46,452 nucleotides of DNA from an uncultured Octadecabacter sp. (GCA_937891785.1 CALAGN010000037.1:1-46452), one strand, 5' to 3'; numbered from the stretch's first letter, positions 18,265 to 27,794 are shown. Notes: a model not told the origin generated them from the sequence alone. Numbers and translations: made by a program.

Positions 18265-20174
18265 GCGCGCTTGCCGATCACACCAACGCCCATGACCTCA
18301 AGCACCTTACGCTCGATATCTTCGGCGTTCAGGCCAGCCATTGCATACATATCGCGCGGGCTGGATTGGTCGATAAACGTATCGGGCAAGACCATCGAGC
18401 GGAACCGTAGCCCGTGATCGAACACGCCTTCATCTGACAATAGCTGCGCCACATGGCTGCCAAAACCTCCGACGGCACCTTCTTCGATGGTGATCAATGC
18501 ATCATGGTCAGCGGCAAGTTTCAGAATCATGTCGCGATCCAGCGGCTTGGTGAAACGGGCGTCTGCAATTGTCGGCGTAATCCCTTTGGCAAGCAACGCC
18601 TCGCAGGCTGCTTCGACCTCTTGCAGGCGTGTGCCAAATGACAGGATCGCAACTTGTTTGCCCTCGCGGATCATCCGGCCCTTGCCGATTTCAAGCGGCT
18701 GCGCGTCTTCGGGGATTTCAACGCCGACGCCTTCGCCACGCGGGAAACGGAACGCAATCGGACCGTCATCATGGGCGGCGGCAGTGGCAACCATGCGCAC
18801 CAATTCGGCCTCGTCTGCGGCGGCCATAACGACAAAACCGGGCAGGTTCGCCAGATAGGCGATGTCATAACTGCCCGCATGGGTCGCGCCATCAGCCCCG
18901 ACCAGCCCAGCGCGATCAATAGCAAAACGAACGGGCAAGCGTTGGATCGCCACATCGTGCACAACCTGATCGTAACCACGTTGCAAGAATGTCGAATAAA
19001 GCGCGCAGAACGGTTTCATCCCACCCGCCGCCAACCCAGCGGAAAACGTCACCGCGTGCTGCTCGGCAATGCCCACGTCGAAACACCGGCTGGCATAACG
19101 CTCCATGAATCGGTTCAGGCCGGTGCCGTCCGGCATCGCAGCCGTGACAGCGCAAATCTTGGGGTCAGCTGCGGCCTGTTTCAAAAGCGCCTCGGCAAAC
19201 ACAGATGTATAGCTCGGCGCGTTGCTTTTCGCTTTGGCCTGCTTGCCTGTCACCACATCGAATTTTGCAGTGGCATGGCCCCGATCCTGCGCCGCCTCGG
19301 CGGGGGCATACCCCTTGCCCTTTTTCGTGATCGCATGGATCAGAACCGGCCCAGTTGCGCGCGCTTTCACGGTGCGCAAGACCGACAACAACTGTTCCAA
19401 ATCGTGACCGTCAATCGGGCCAACGTAATTGAAACCCAATTCCTCAAACAGGGTGCCGCCAACAGTCATACCTTTCAGCATTTCCTTGGCACGGCGCGCG
19501 CCCTCTTGCAGCGGCGGGGGCAAGAGAGAAACCGCCCCTTTGGCGGCAGCTTTCAAATCCTGGAACGGCGCACCGGCGTAAAGGCGGCTAAGGTAGGACG
19601 ACATCGCACCAACGGGCGGGGCAATCGACATTTCGTTATCATTCAGGATCACGAACAACCGCTTGCCCAGATGGCCCGCGTTATTCATCGCCTCGAACGC
19701 CATGCCAGCCGACATGGCCCCGTCACCGATCACGGCAATCCCGTCACCCGGATCGCCGCCCAGATCAGCCGCAACAGCAAAGCCCAACGCGGCAGAAATC
19801 GAAGTGCTGGAATGCGCCGCGCCAAACGGATCATAGGGGGATTCGCTGCGTTTCGTGAACCCGCTTAGCCCGTCCTTTTGGCGCAGGGTGCGGATACGGT
19901 CACGCCGCCCTGTCAGGATCTTGTGCGGGTAACACTGGTGGCTGACGTCCCAGATGATCTTGTCACGTGGGGTATCGAAAACTGCATGCAACGCCACGGT
20001 CAGTTCGACCACACCCAGACCTGCGCCTAAATGCCCGCCGGTTTCCGACACGGCCGAAATCGTTTCAGCGCGCAGTTCATTGGCCACACGATGCAAATCG
20101 CTGTCCGACATTTCATGCAGGTCAGCCGGCAAGTGAACGCGGTCAAGCGTGGGTGTTTTGGGTCTGTCAGCCAT
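18261..20174 (-). CDS. dxs: 1-deoxy-D-xylulose-5-phosphate synthase
   Basis: Dxs condenses pyruvate and glyceraldehyde-3-phosphate, the entry step of the MEP isoprenoid pathway, also feeding thiamine and pyridoxal synthesis. The 637-residue protein has the thiamine-pyrophosphate motif [18 protein letters not shown] and the HDGHD-type loop [12 protein letters not shown]. The transketolase central domain shows [17 protein letters not shown] with the catalytic glutamate. ATG at 20174. It lies 15 nt after ispA in the same direction, so the two steps of isoprenoid synthesis are co-transcribed. Its stop overlaps that of the sodium-channel gene (CTAA). Confidence 0.97.
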   Translation of the reverse strand: MADRPKTPTLDRVHLPADLHEMSDSDLHRVANELRAETISAVSETGGHLGAGLGVVELTVALHAVFDTPRDKIIWDVSHQCYPHKILTGRRDRIRTLRQKDGLSGFTKRSESPYDPFGAAHSSTSISAALGFAVAADLGGDPGDGIAVIGDGAMSAGMAFEAMNNAGHLGKRLFVILNDNEMSIAPPVGAMSSYLSRLYAGAPFQDLKAAAKGAVSLLPPPLQEGARRAKEMLKGMTVGGTLFEELGFNYVGPIDGHDLEQLLSVLRTVKARATGPVLIHAITKKGKGYAPAEAAQDRGHATAKFDVVTGKQAKAKSNAPSYTSVFAEALLKQAAADPKICAVTAAMPDGTGLNRFMERYASRCFDVGIAEQHAVTFSAGLAAGGMKPFCALYSTFLQRGYDQVVHDVAIQRLPVRFAIDRAGLVGADGATHAGSYDIAYLANLPGFVVMAAADEAELVRMVATAAAHDDGPIAFRFPRGEGVGVEIPEDAQPLEIGKGRMIREGKQVAILSFGTRLQEVEAACEALLAKGITPTIADARFTKPLDRDMILKLAADHDALITIEEGAVGGFGSHVAQLLSDEGVFDHGLRFRSMVLPDTFIDQSSPRDMYAMAGLNAEDIERKVLEVMGVGVIGKRA

Positions 20175-20189
20175 GGGTTCGGCCTTTCA

Positions 20190-21110
20190 TCAATGCCCGC
20201 GGGCAATAACAAAACGCGCGGCCTCCTTCAATGTTTCGGCGTCGTCGCCGTAATATGATAGCGCATCACACGCTTCGGTGACCAAATCTTGTGCGCGGCG
20301 TTTCGCCCCATCAAGGCCCAATAGAGAAACAAACGTGGCCTTTCCAGCGGCTTGGTCCTTGCGCACAGCCTTGCCAACGGTCGCGGCATCGCCGACCACA
20401 TCCAGTACATCGTCTGCGATCTGAAATGCGAGACCAAGGCAATCACCGTAGATGCGCAACTGGTGTTCTTTGTCGCCCGCCATGCGCGGCCCCGCCATGG
20501 CCGACCAAGAAATCAACGCGCCTGTTTTGGCCATTTGCAGGGCCATGATCTGATCCAACGTCAGCGGTTCAGCGGCTGTTTCAGCGGCGATATCCATCGC
20601 TTGCCCGCCAACCATCCCGCGCGCACCTGCGGCGGTCGCAAGGGTGTGGGTCAGGATGAACCGCTGTTGCGCGTCAACTTCGGTTTCCATCACCAACTGA
20701 AAGGCGAGGGAATGGAGCGCGTCACCAACCAACACAGCTGTTGCCTCGTCCCATTTCACATGCACGGTCGGCTGCCCGCGACGCAAAGCATCATCGTCCA
20801 TGCAGGGCAGGTCATCGTGGACCAGCGAATAGGCGTGCAAACATTCGATCGCGGCCGCGGCAGGTTGGGCGCGCGCGGAATTAATGCCATGCAAACGCGC
20901 CGATTCAAGAACCAAGAACGCGCGCAGGGCTTTCCCGCCGCGCACAGCATATTTCATTGCTTCGGGAATTGGTCCTGTCAGACCAGCCAGCGCAAAGTCC
21001 ACACGCGCATCGGCGGTCTCTCCTGCCACCTTCAACGATGCGGCCAATGGATGACACATCATATCGACGGTCCGCGTGACCTCGAATTTTGCGGGGCCGT
21101 TGTTAGCCAT
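20190..21110 (-). CDS. ispA: Farnesyl/geranyl diphosphate synthase (polyprenyl synthetase)
   Basis: It condenses isopentenyl diphosphate with allylic diphosphates to C10-C15 chains. The 306-residue protein shows the first aspartate-rich motif HDDLPCMDDDALRRG and the second QIADDVLDVVGD, with the GGKALRAFLVL lysine/arginine region. The insertion of two residues in the first motif (DDLPCMDD) is typical of bacterial short-chain synthases. The start at 21110 overlaps xseB by 8 nt; ATGs further upstream at 21146 and 21140 would overlap it more deeply. C15 product specificity is family inference. Confidence 0.92.
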   Translation of the reverse strand: MANNGPAKFEVTRTVDMMCHPLAASLKVAGETADARVDFALAGLTGPIPEAMKYAVRGGKALRAFLVLESARLHGINSARAQPAAAAIECLHAYSLVHDDLPCMDDDALRRGQPTVHVKWDEATAVLVGDALHSLAFQLVMETEVDAQQRFILTHTLATAAGARGMVGGQAMDIAAETAAEPLTLDQIMALQMAKTGALISWSAMAGPRMAGDKEHQLRIYGDCLGLAFQIADDVLDVVGDAATVGKAVRKDQAAGKATFVSLLGLDGAKRRAQDLVTEACDALSYYGDDAETLKEAARFVIARGH

Positions 21111-21342
21111 CCAAGGGGGTCGTCCCTGTAGGCTGGCCATCACCATCCAGCGTTAGCTTGGCAACTTTTTCTTCGGCCTCTTTCAACTTGGACTCGCAGC
21201 GCTTTTTCAACAGGGCCCCACGTTCATAAAGTTTTATTGATTCCTCAAGCGGCACATCACCGCGCTCAAGCTGGCCAACGACGCCTTCAAGCTCGCGCAT
21301 CGCATCTTCAAAGCTCATTTCTTTAACGGGTTGGTCGGTCAT
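21103..21342 (-). CDS. xseB: Exodeoxyribonuclease VII small subunit
   Basis: This 79-residue protein matches XseB, which joins XseA to degrade single-stranded DNA. Family features are MSFEDAMRELEGVVGQLERG, DVPLEESIKLYERGALLKKRCESKL and a coiled-coil helical character. The ATG at 21342 overlaps the upstream gene's stop as ATGA, and its end overlaps ispA. XseA is not in the window. xseB next to ispA and dxs is a widely conserved bacterial order. Confidence 0.93.
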   Translation of the reverse strand: MTDQPVKEMSFEDAMRELEGVVGQLERGDVPLEESIKLYERGALLKKRCESKLKEAEEKVAKLTLDGDGQPTGTTPLDG

Positions 21343-22265
21343 CGGCCTCTCTCCTCTAGAACGGCAACATGGGCAGCGGCACTGACGGCCAAAGCCTCAA
21401 GATCATAACCGCCTTCAAGGCTGGATACCACGCGTCCGCCGCAGTGTTTATCCGCCAAATCGCAAAGTCGGCTGGTTATCCACGCAAAATCACCTGTTTT
21501 CAGCATCATCCCTGCCAATGGATCATCTTCATGTGCATCAAATCCGGCGGAAATCAGCAGAAGTTCAGGGGCAAATGCATCGACGCGCGGTAAGATCACC
21601 CGTTCCATCGCGTCGCGAAACGCCTTGGAACCCGCGCCACCAGGCAACGGCACGTTGACCACATTGTCATACGCGCCAACCTCATCTGCCGCACCGGTGC
21701 CGGGATATAACGGCGATTGATGGGTGGAGCAAAACAGAATGCGCGCGTCATCCTCGACCAAGTCTTGCGTGCCATTGCCGTGATGCACATCGAAATCAAC
21801 GATAGCGACACGTTTCAGCCCGTGATGGTCCAGCGCATGTTTCGCGGCGACAGCAACCGATCCGAAGAAACAAAACCCCATGGCAGTTTCGCGTTCGGCG
21901 TGGTGCCCCGGTGGGCGCACGGCGGCAAAGGCATTGGCAACATCGCCGCCAAGCACCAGATCGACACCACGCGCGACGGCACCTGCCGCACGATAGGCAG
22001 CGGCAAGCGTTCCAACTGACATGTGCGTATCGGCATCAAGCGACCGCCAACCTTGGGTTGGGGCCGCGTTACGAATCGCATTGATATGGCTTTGCGGATG
22101 GGCGCGCAGCAGATCGTCATCTGCGACCATCGGCGCGGGCACACGGCGCAGTTCCATGTCCGCCAGCGCGCCAAGCACGGCATCCAGTCGCGCCACTTGC
22201 TCGGGGTGGCCCGGTGGCGTGACGTGATCAAGACATTCGGGGTGGGTGATGAGTGCGGTTACCAT
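21339..22265 (-). CDS. Histone deacetylase family protein (zinc amidohydrolase)
   Basis: Bacterial members remove acetyl groups from small amines such as acetylpolyamines, or possibly proteins. The 308-residue protein keeps the catalytic features: RPPGHHAERETAMGFCFF with the His-His charge relay, VDFDVHHGNGTQ with the Asp and His zinc ligands, and ISAGFDAHEDDPLAG with the third zinc ligand Asp. SSLEGGYDLEAL supplies the GGY loop. It is placed to start at ATG 22265 (MVTALITHPECLDH), the usual family beginning; the open frame reaches 22313. First gene of the operon with xseB, ispA and dxs. Substrate unknown. Confidence 0.9.
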   Translation of the reverse strand: MVTALITHPECLDHVTPPGHPEQVARLDAVLGALADMELRRVPAPMVADDDLLRAHPQSHINAIRNAAPTQGWRSLDADTHMSVGTLAAAYRAAGAVARGVDLVLGGDVANAFAAVRPPGHHAERETAMGFCFFGSVAVAAKHALDHHGLKRVAIVDFDVHHGNGTQDLVEDDARILFCSTHQSPLYPGTGAADEVGAYDNVVNVPLPGGAGSKAFRDAMERVILPRVDAFAPELLLISAGFDAHEDDPLAGMMLKTGDFAWITSRLCDLADKHCGGRVVSSLEGGYDLEALAVSAAAHVAVLEERGR

Positions 22266-22341
22266 CTTGCCAGAGAACAGCCAACGCGCGGCAGACTCAA
22301 GCGCAACCGACATGCTTTGCTGCAGCGCAGTAAAAAAATTG

Positions 22342-22368
22342 TGTTGACGGAATAACGGTTTTTCAACA
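22342..22368. promoter_or_regulatory. Inverted repeat in the HDAC/XRE divergent intergenic region
   Basis: TGTTGA (22342-22347) and TCAACA (22363-22368) form a perfect 6-bp inverted repeat with a 15-nt spacer. It lies between the divergent starts at 22265 and 22431. TTGACG at 22344-22349 overlaps the left arm and could be a -35 box. It is a candidate operator for the XRE-cupin regulator encoded just downstream. There is no second copy in the window to compare with. Confidence 0.35.
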
Positions 22369-22430
22369 GGCTAGTTCAAGTCGCGCCAAACAAAAACATT
22401 ACAACTAGCGGTGCGATTTGGGGGATATTC

Positions 22431-23147
22431 TTGGTCAAAGACCTGTCCAATAACGTGAATAGCCTTGGTCCGCGCATGCGTCGCCAGCGCCATCGGCTTG
22501 GTTTGACGCTGCAAGAACTGGGCACTGATTCGGGTGTTTCGGTTGGCTATCTCAGTCAGGTTGAGCGCGGCAATGCCACACCGACACTTGGCACGCTCTC
22601 GCAAATCGCAGCGGCGCTGCACGTGGGCGTGGACTATTTCGTTGCAACCCCCAAGGCAGTGGATAGCCTAACCCGCTCGGGTCAACGTCCTCAGTTCTCC
22701 GTTTCAGGCTCGTCGATTGCCTACGAACAGATTGGGGCTGATTTTCCGGGTCACGAATTGACGTCGTTTATATTGCATGTGCCTCCTGGCTATACCTCGG
22801 AAGAAGTGAGCCATGAAGGCGAAGAGATGATCTATATTCTCGAAGGCGCGATCGCTCAGGTCGTGGACGGTGTCGAACACACCATGACCATAGGCGACAG
22901 CCTGCACTATCTGGGCACGAGCCCGCATTCATGGTCCAATAAAACAAGCGCTTCCGCCCGCGTCCTTTGGGTGGGCCGCATGCAATATGAGAAATCGGGC
23001 AAGTCAAATTCAGAAATCGGGCTGCGGAACGGACAACTGTCCACATCCTCGGCCCTAGCGCCTAACACGGCGCAGAACGGCGGTGCGAACCGCCTGCCAC
23101 CTAAGTACGAAAACCAGACAGGAGAGAAAAATGTCTATGAAACGTAA
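22431..23147 (+). CDS. XRE-family regulator with C-terminal cupin domain
   Basis: The 238-residue protein has an N-terminal helix-turn-helix (MRRQRHRLGLTLQELG, then TDSGVSVGYLSQVERGNATPT, about residues 16-60) and a cupin sensor domain. The cupin includes HEGEEMIYILEGAIAQVVDG and GDSLHYLGTSPHSW at about 125-165. Such regulators usually control adjacent uptake or catabolic operons by binding a small ligand in the cupin. The start is TTG at 22431 with GGGGGA 5 nt upstream; no ATG lies early enough to keep the whole HTH. The last ~45 residues are low in complexity and the stop overlaps the next gene by 17 nt. It heads the peptide-uptake operon, so that operon is its likely target. Confidence 0.88.
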   Translation: MVKDLSNNVNSLGPRMRRQRHRLGLTLQELGTDSGVSVGYLSQVERGNATPTLGTLSQIAAALHVGVDYFVATPKAVDSLTRSGQRPQFSVSGSSIAYEQIGADFPGHELTSFILHVPPGYTSEEVSHEGEEMIYILEGAIAQVVDGVEHTMTIGDSLHYLGTSPHSWSNKTSASARVLWVGRMQYEKSGKSNSEIGLRNGQLSTSSALAPNTAQNGGANRLPPKYENQTGEKNVYET

Positions 23148-24723
23148 CCTCGCTGCCGGCCTTACAATGGCCATCCTTGGCAGCACTGCGCTTTCGGCGC
23201 AGACGCTTGTTTATTGCTCGGAAGGTTCGCCTGAAGGCTTTGACCCAGCGCTTTATACATCCGGCACAACCTTTGATGCGTCGTCACACCCAATTTACAA
23301 CCGTCTGACGGAATTCGAGACCGGCACCACTAACGTGATCCCCGGTCTGGCCGAAAGCTGGACAGCATCCGAGGACGGGTTGGAGTATACCTTCAGCCTG
23401 CGCCAAGGCGTGCAGTTCCATTCAAGCGATACGTTCACTCCTACGCGTGACTTCAACGCCGACGACGTGATCTTTAGCTTCGAGCGTCAGCGCCTTGTTG
23501 ATCATCCTTACCACGAAGTGTCTGGCGGCACCTGGGAATACTTCAGCGGTATGTCCATGCCCGATCTGGTCGCCTCGGTCGAGAAGGTCGATGACTATAC
23601 AGTCAAGTTCGTCTTGACCCGTCCCGAAGCACCTTTCGTTGCCAACATGGCGATGGATTTTGCCTCGATCCTGTCGGCTGAATACGCCGATGTGATGATG
23701 GAAGCTGGCACACCTGAAATGCTCAACCAAGCGCCAATCGGCACTGGTCCGTTCAGCTTTGTCGCCTATCAAAAAGACGCTGTGATCCGCTATGCAACCA
23801 ACGCCGATTACTGGCGCGGTGCTGCGGGCTACGACAACCTAATCTTTGCGATCACGCCAGATGCTTCTGTGCGCTATCAAAAGCTTCAGGCTGGCGAATG
23901 CCACATCATGCCTTATCCAAACCCCGCTGACATTGAAGCGATGGTTGCGGACGAAGGTATCAACGTGCTGCAGCAAGAAGGTCTGAACGTTGGCTACCTT
24001 GCGTATAACACGCAGATTGCTCCGTTTGACGATCCGGCAGTCCGCCGCGCGTTGAACATGGCGATCGATAAACAGGCGATCATCGACGTGGTATTCCAAG
24101 GGTCCGGCCAAATCGCCAAGAACCCGATCCCACCGACCATGTGGTCATATAACGACGCAATCGTAGATGATGTTTACGATCCCGTTGCAGCACGCGCCGC
24201 ACTCGACGCCGCTGGCGTGACCGACTTGTCGATGAACATCTGGGCCATGCCCGTTCAGCGACCCTACAACCCCAACGCCCGCCGCATGGCGGAACTGATG
24301 CAGGCTGACTTTGCCGCTGTCGGTGTTGATGTTGAAATCGTGTCGTATGAATGGGGGGAATACCTGTCCCGTTCGCGCGAGATTGATCGTGATGGTGCCG
24401 TCCTGCTTGGCTGGACCGGTGACAACGGCGATCCAGATAACTTCCTCGCAGTTCTGCTGGGTTGTGACGGTATCGAAAACTCCAACCGCGCACAGTGGTG
24501 CCACCAGCCGTTCGAGGATCTGATTCAGGCCGCCAAGGTCGAAACCGATCCAGCCGAGCGGACACGCCTGTATGAAGAAGCTCAGGTTGTCTTCAAGGAC
24601 CAGGCGCCTTGGGCCACGATCGCGCACTCGGTTGTTTACATGCCAATGCGCCCTGAAGTTGAGGGTTACATCGTTCACCCACTTGGTGGTCACATCTTCT
24701 ATGACGTGACACTCGCTGAGTAA
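23131..24723 (+). CDS. dppA: Dipeptide ABC transporter substrate-binding protein
   Basis: A family-5 solute-binding protein of 530 residues. It has a signal peptide (MSMKRNLAAGLTMAILGSTA, then LSAQ), followed by TLVYCSEGSPEGFDPALYTSG, the DppA-type opening. Family marks are FSLRQGVQFHSSDTF, IGTGPFSFVAYQKD, the YWRG loop and the closing VVYMPMRPEVEGYIVHPLGG. It binds short peptides in the periplasm and delivers them to DppBC. GGAGAG lies 4 nt before ATG 23131, inside the end of the regulator gene. A strong stem follows its stop. Dipeptide preference is inferred from resemblance to E. coli DppA. Confidence 0.9.
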   Translation: MSMKRNLAAGLTMAILGSTALSAQTLVYCSEGSPEGFDPALYTSGTTFDASSHPIYNRLTEFETGTTNVIPGLAESWTASEDGLEYTFSLRQGVQFHSSDTFTPTRDFNADDVIFSFERQRLVDHPYHEVSGGTWEYFSGMSMPDLVASVEKVDDYTVKFVLTRPEAPFVANMAMDFASILSAEYADVMMEAGTPEMLNQAPIGTGPFSFVAYQKDAVIRYATNADYWRGAAGYDNLIFAITPDASVRYQKLQAGECHIMPYPNPADIEAMVADEGINVLQQEGLNVGYLAYNTQIAPFDDPAVRRALNMAIDKQAIIDVVFQGSGQIAKNPIPPTMWSYNDAIVDDVYDPVAARAALDAAGVTDLSMNIWAMPVQRPYNPNARRMAELMQADFAAVGVDVEIVSYEWGEYLSRSREIDRDGAVLLGWTGDNGDPDNFLAVLLGCDGIENSNRAQWCHQPFEDLIQAAKVETDPAERTRLYEEAQVVFKDQAPWATIAHSVVYMPMRPEVEGYIVHPLGGHIFYDVTLAE

Positions 24724-24733
24724 TCGCAATATC

Positions 24734-24759
24734 GTCCGGGGCCGTATTTGGCCCCGGAC
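24734..24759 (+). other. Strong intercistronic hairpin after dppA
   Basis: GTCCGGGGCC (24734-24743) pairs perfectly with GGCCCCGGAC (24750-24759) around the 6-nt loop GTATTT, beginning 11 nt after the dppA stop. No T-run follows, so it is not a classical terminator. It sits between the binding-protein gene and the rest of the operon. Such stems often protect the 3' end of the binding-protein message or cause partial termination. Confidence 0.75.
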
Positions 24760-24780
24760 ACCCCTGCCGGAGCCCCCAAA

Positions 24781-25881
24781 ATGACCGACCGTTTTGCCGA
24801 CCTGCGCCAAGTTGCGATTGACCTAAAGGTTGATGCAGTCGCTCTGGTTCCTGGCCCGAATTTTACGCGCGCTGTGGGGCAATCATTTGCCAGCCACGAG
24901 CGCCCCTTTGTTCTGATTGTCCCCGCCAAGGGTGATCCTGCCGCTATCGTTCCCAATCTCGAGCTTGGCTCTTGGGCACAGGTGAATTTCGTTGGTGCCG
25001 TCTATGACTGGCGCGATCAGGATCGTTATCAACCCGCCTTTGATGCTTTGGCTAAAGACCTGCACATCCATTCCGTGGCCGTCGAAGGCCAAGTGATGCG
25101 CGTATTCGTCCATCACGCCCTGAAGTCGGCGATGCCACAGCTCACGATTTCCGACGGTGAGAAAGCAATTAGCGGGTTGCGCATGATCAAGACTGCCGCC
25201 GACATCGCAGCTCTGGAAGCCGCCATCGCCATTTCAGAACGGGCACTGCATCACACTCTTGATCAAGTCCGCGTTGGAATGACCGAGGTCGAAGTCGAAG
25301 CGATTCTTGTGGGTCGGCTGTTCGCGGAGGGCGCCGAGGGCATGGCGTTTGATCCAATCGTTGCCGCAGGTGACAATTCTGCCCGCCCTCACGCCCACGC
25401 ACGGGCCGATTATCAGATCAAGGCTGGCGATGCGCTATTGCTTGACTTCGGCGCGCGCAAGCACGGCTTTGCCGCCGATATCACCCGGACCGTTTTTGTG
25501 GATCACGCCAGCGACGAAGGCCGTACAGTCTATGAAACGGTGCTAGCCGCGAACCTTGCGGGGTTTGCCGCAACCAAGGCAGGCGTGACCGCGCACGAAA
25601 TTGATGACGTGGTGACAGGCGTTCTCGAAGCATCGCCTTACGGCGCGCGCATCCGCACCAAAACTGGCCACGGGCTTGGCCGTGACGTGCACGAAGCGCC
25701 CTATATCATGCGCGGCAACCATCAAGTGCTTGAGGCCGGCGTCGTTTACACCAATGAACCCGGCCTATACGAGATCGGCAACTTCGGGGTCCGCATCGAA
25801 GACGATGTACTTATTACCACCGACGGTTGCCGCTCGCTTACGTCCTTCCCCAAAGACCTGATGATCGTAGGAAAGTCCTGA
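24781..25881 (+). CDS. M24-family metallopeptidase (Xaa-Pro dipeptidase/aminopeptidase-like)
   Basis: The 366-residue protein has an N-terminal creatinase-like domain and a C-terminal pita-bread catalytic domain. All five metal ligands are visible: two aspartates in LLLDFGARKHGFAADITRTV, the histidine in GHGLGRDVHEAPYI, and two glutamates in TNEPGLYEIG and GVRIEDDVLIT. It probably cleaves Xaa-Pro or related peptides after import. ATG at 24781; the stop overlaps dppB by 1 nt. A pita-bread peptidase between a peptide-binding protein and its permease suggests uptake coupled to hydrolysis. Ectoine hydrolase-like or creatinase-like activities are alternatives in this fold. Confidence 0.88.
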   Translation: MTDRFADLRQVAIDLKVDAVALVPGPNFTRAVGQSFASHERPFVLIVPAKGDPAAIVPNLELGSWAQVNFVGAVYDWRDQDRYQPAFDALAKDLHIHSVAVEGQVMRVFVHHALKSAMPQLTISDGEKAISGLRMIKTAADIAALEAAIAISERALHHTLDQVRVGMTEVEVEAILVGRLFAEGAEGMAFDPIVAAGDNSARPHAHARADYQIKAGDALLLDFGARKHGFAADITRTVFVDHASDEGRTVYETVLAANLAGFAATKAGVTAHEIDDVVTGVLEASPYGARIRTKTGHGLGRDVHEAPYIMRGNHQVLEAGVVYTNEPGLYEIGNFGVRIEDDVLITTDGCRSLTSFPKDLMIVGKS

Positions 25882-26888
25882 TGATAAAATTCCTTCTTTC
25901 GCGTTTGTTGACCTTCCTACCGACGTTTATCGGCGTGACCCTTATTTCGTTCGCGTTCATCCGTGTCCTTCCTGGTGATCCGATCATCGTCATGGCCGGT
26001 GAACGCGGGATGAGCGAAGAACGCTATCAGGAGTTGGTCGCGGAATTGGGCTATGATCGCCCTGTCTTGGTGCAGTATTGGGAATACCTTGGCGGCGTGA
26101 TCCAAGGCGACCTTGGCGATAGCTTTGTCACAAAGCGCCCCGTTTGGGACGAGTTTTTCGCGCTGTTCCCTGCCACGCTTGAGTTGTCGGCCTGCGCAAT
26201 GACCCTTGCGATCCTTATCGGCCTGCCTGCCGGTGTCATCGCTGCGGTGTACCGTGGCAAATTCTTTGACCGTGCGCTGATGTCCACAGCGCTTATCGGC
26301 TATTCGATGCCCATTTTCTGGTGGGCTTTGTTGCTAATCATTGTGTTCAGCGGCAACTTGCAATGGACGCCGGTGTCGGGGCGCATTGACCTGCTCTATT
26401 ACTTTGATGACGTGACCGGATTTATGCTGATCGACAGCATCCTATCGGGGCAAAAGGGCGCCTTCATCTCAGCGGTGCGACACCTCATCTTGCCTACGAT
26501 TGTGTTGGCCACCGTTCCTTTAGCCGTGATCGCGCGCCAAACGCGGTCTGCCATGCTGGAAGTTCTGAGCGAAGATTACATCCGCACGGCCAAGGCCAAA
26601 GGACTAGGACCAGCGCGTATCAACGGCATGCACGCCATGCGCAACGCGCTGATCCCCGTGATTACCGTGATTGGCCTTTCCGTTGGCACACTTCTGGCGG
26701 GGGCTATCCTGACGGAAACGATCTTTAGCTGGCCGGGCATCGGCAAATGGATGGTCGATAGCATCTTCCGTCGTGATTATCCGGTGGTGCAGGGCGGCCT
26801 CCTCCTCATCGCGCTGATGGTGATGATCGTGAACCTAATTGTTGATGTGCTGTACGGCTTCATCAACCCCAAGATCAGGAAGCAGTGA
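25881..26888 (+). CDS. dppB: Dipeptide ABC transporter permease DppB
   Basis: The 335-residue membrane protein has about six transmembrane helices and starts FLLSRLLTFLPTFIGVTLIS, the DppB/OppB-type N-terminus. The EAA loop with SEDYIRTAKAKGLGPARING contacts the ATPases, and TETIFSWPGIGKWMVDSIFR follows. The GDLGDSFVTKRPV segment is the family's periplasmic loop. It shares 1 nt with the peptidase stop (TGATG) and 1 nt with the dppC start. Confidence 0.93.
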   Translation: MIKFLLSRLLTFLPTFIGVTLISFAFIRVLPGDPIIVMAGERGMSEERYQELVAELGYDRPVLVQYWEYLGGVIQGDLGDSFVTKRPVWDEFFALFPATLELSACAMTLAILIGLPAGVIAAVYRGKFFDRALMSTALIGYSMPIFWWALLLIIVFSGNLQWTPVSGRIDLLYYFDDVTGFMLIDSILSGQKGAFISAVRHLILPTIVLATVPLAVIARQTRSAMLEVLSEDYIRTAKAKGLGPARINGMHAMRNALIPVITVIGLSVGTLLAGAILTETIFSWPGIGKWMVDSIFRRDYPVVQGGLLLIALMVMIVNLIVDVLYGFINPKIRKQ

Positions 26889-27793
26889 TGACTGACCTTA
26901 CCCCCGAAGCCACGGCCGCTGAACAGGCCCGCCCAAGCCGCCTGCGCGAATTCTGGTTTTACTTCAGCGAAAACCGTGGTGCGGTCATGGGCTTTTACGT
27001 GTTCGTCGCCTTTGTCATCATGGCCGCGGGTGCCGATATTTTGGCGCCTTACAGCCCAACAGAACAGTTTCGTGATCATACGCTGGTGCCACCCTTTTGG
27101 CAGGAAGGCGGAAGCACGCAGTTCCTATTTGGCACTGACCCGCTTGGCCGCGATATGCTTTCGCGACTGCTGCACGGCGCGCGTTTTTCCTTCTTTGTCG
27201 GTATTGTTGTCGCATCGGTAGCCGCTTTTGGTGGCGTGCTAATTGGTCTTATATCAGGATTTGCGCCCAAATGGCTTGATACCATCATTATGCGCATCAT
27301 GGATATTATCCTCGCATTCCCATCGCTTTTGCTCGCACTGGTGCTGGTTGCGATTCTTGGCCCGTCGCTGTTCAACGCGATGCTTGCAATCGCGATTGTG
27401 CTGCAACCTCATTACGTGCGCCTGACCCGCGCATCGGTGCTGGGCGAGTTGTCAAAAGACTATGTGACATCTGCCCGCGTCGCAGGTGCAGGCCTATTTC
27501 GACGCATGTTCATTACGGTTCTGCCAAACTGCCTCGCACCGATTATCGTGCAGGTCGCCCTATCCTTTTCGAACGCCATCCTTGATGTCGCCGCCCTTGG
27601 CTTTCTTGGAATGGGGGCGCAGCCACCGACGCCCGAGTGGGGCACAATGCTCGCCGAGGCGCGCGAATTCATTCTGCGGGCTTGGTGGGTCGTGACCCTG
27701 CCCGGCATTGCGATCCTTGTTACCGTGTTGGCCATCAACCTGATGGGTGACGGACTGCGTGACGCCCTTGATCCCAAACTCAAGAGGAGCTGA
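26888..27793 (+). CDS. dppC: Dipeptide ABC transporter permease DppC
   Basis: The 301-residue second permease has the OppC_N segment near its start (REFWFYFSENRGAVMGFYVF) and GTDPLGRDMLSRLLHGARFS, a DppC/OppC hallmark. Its EAA loop is SKDYVTSARVAGAGLFRRMF. LGFLGMGAQPPTPEWGTMLA is the conserved late segment. About six membrane helices. ATG at 26888 shares its first base with the dppB stop; the GTG immediately before (26885) is an alternative. Two nucleotides separate it from dppD. Confidence 0.93.
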   Translation: MTDLTPEATAAEQARPSRLREFWFYFSENRGAVMGFYVFVAFVIMAAGADILAPYSPTEQFRDHTLVPPFWQEGGSTQFLFGTDPLGRDMLSRLLHGARFSFFVGIVVASVAAFGGVLIGLISGFAPKWLDTIIMRIMDIILAFPSLLLALVLVAILGPSLFNAMLAIAIVLQPHYVRLTRASVLGELSKDYVTSARVAGAGLFRRMFITVLPNCLAPIIVQVALSFSNAILDVAALGFLGMGAQPPTPEWGTMLAEAREFILRAWWVVTLPGIAILVTVLAINLMGDGLRDALDPKLKRS

Positions 27794-27794
27794 T

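Noticed and set aside
18654-19868. 404-codon open frame antisense to dxs
   Set aside because: Same reason; composition is not protein-like and dxs covers the region completely.
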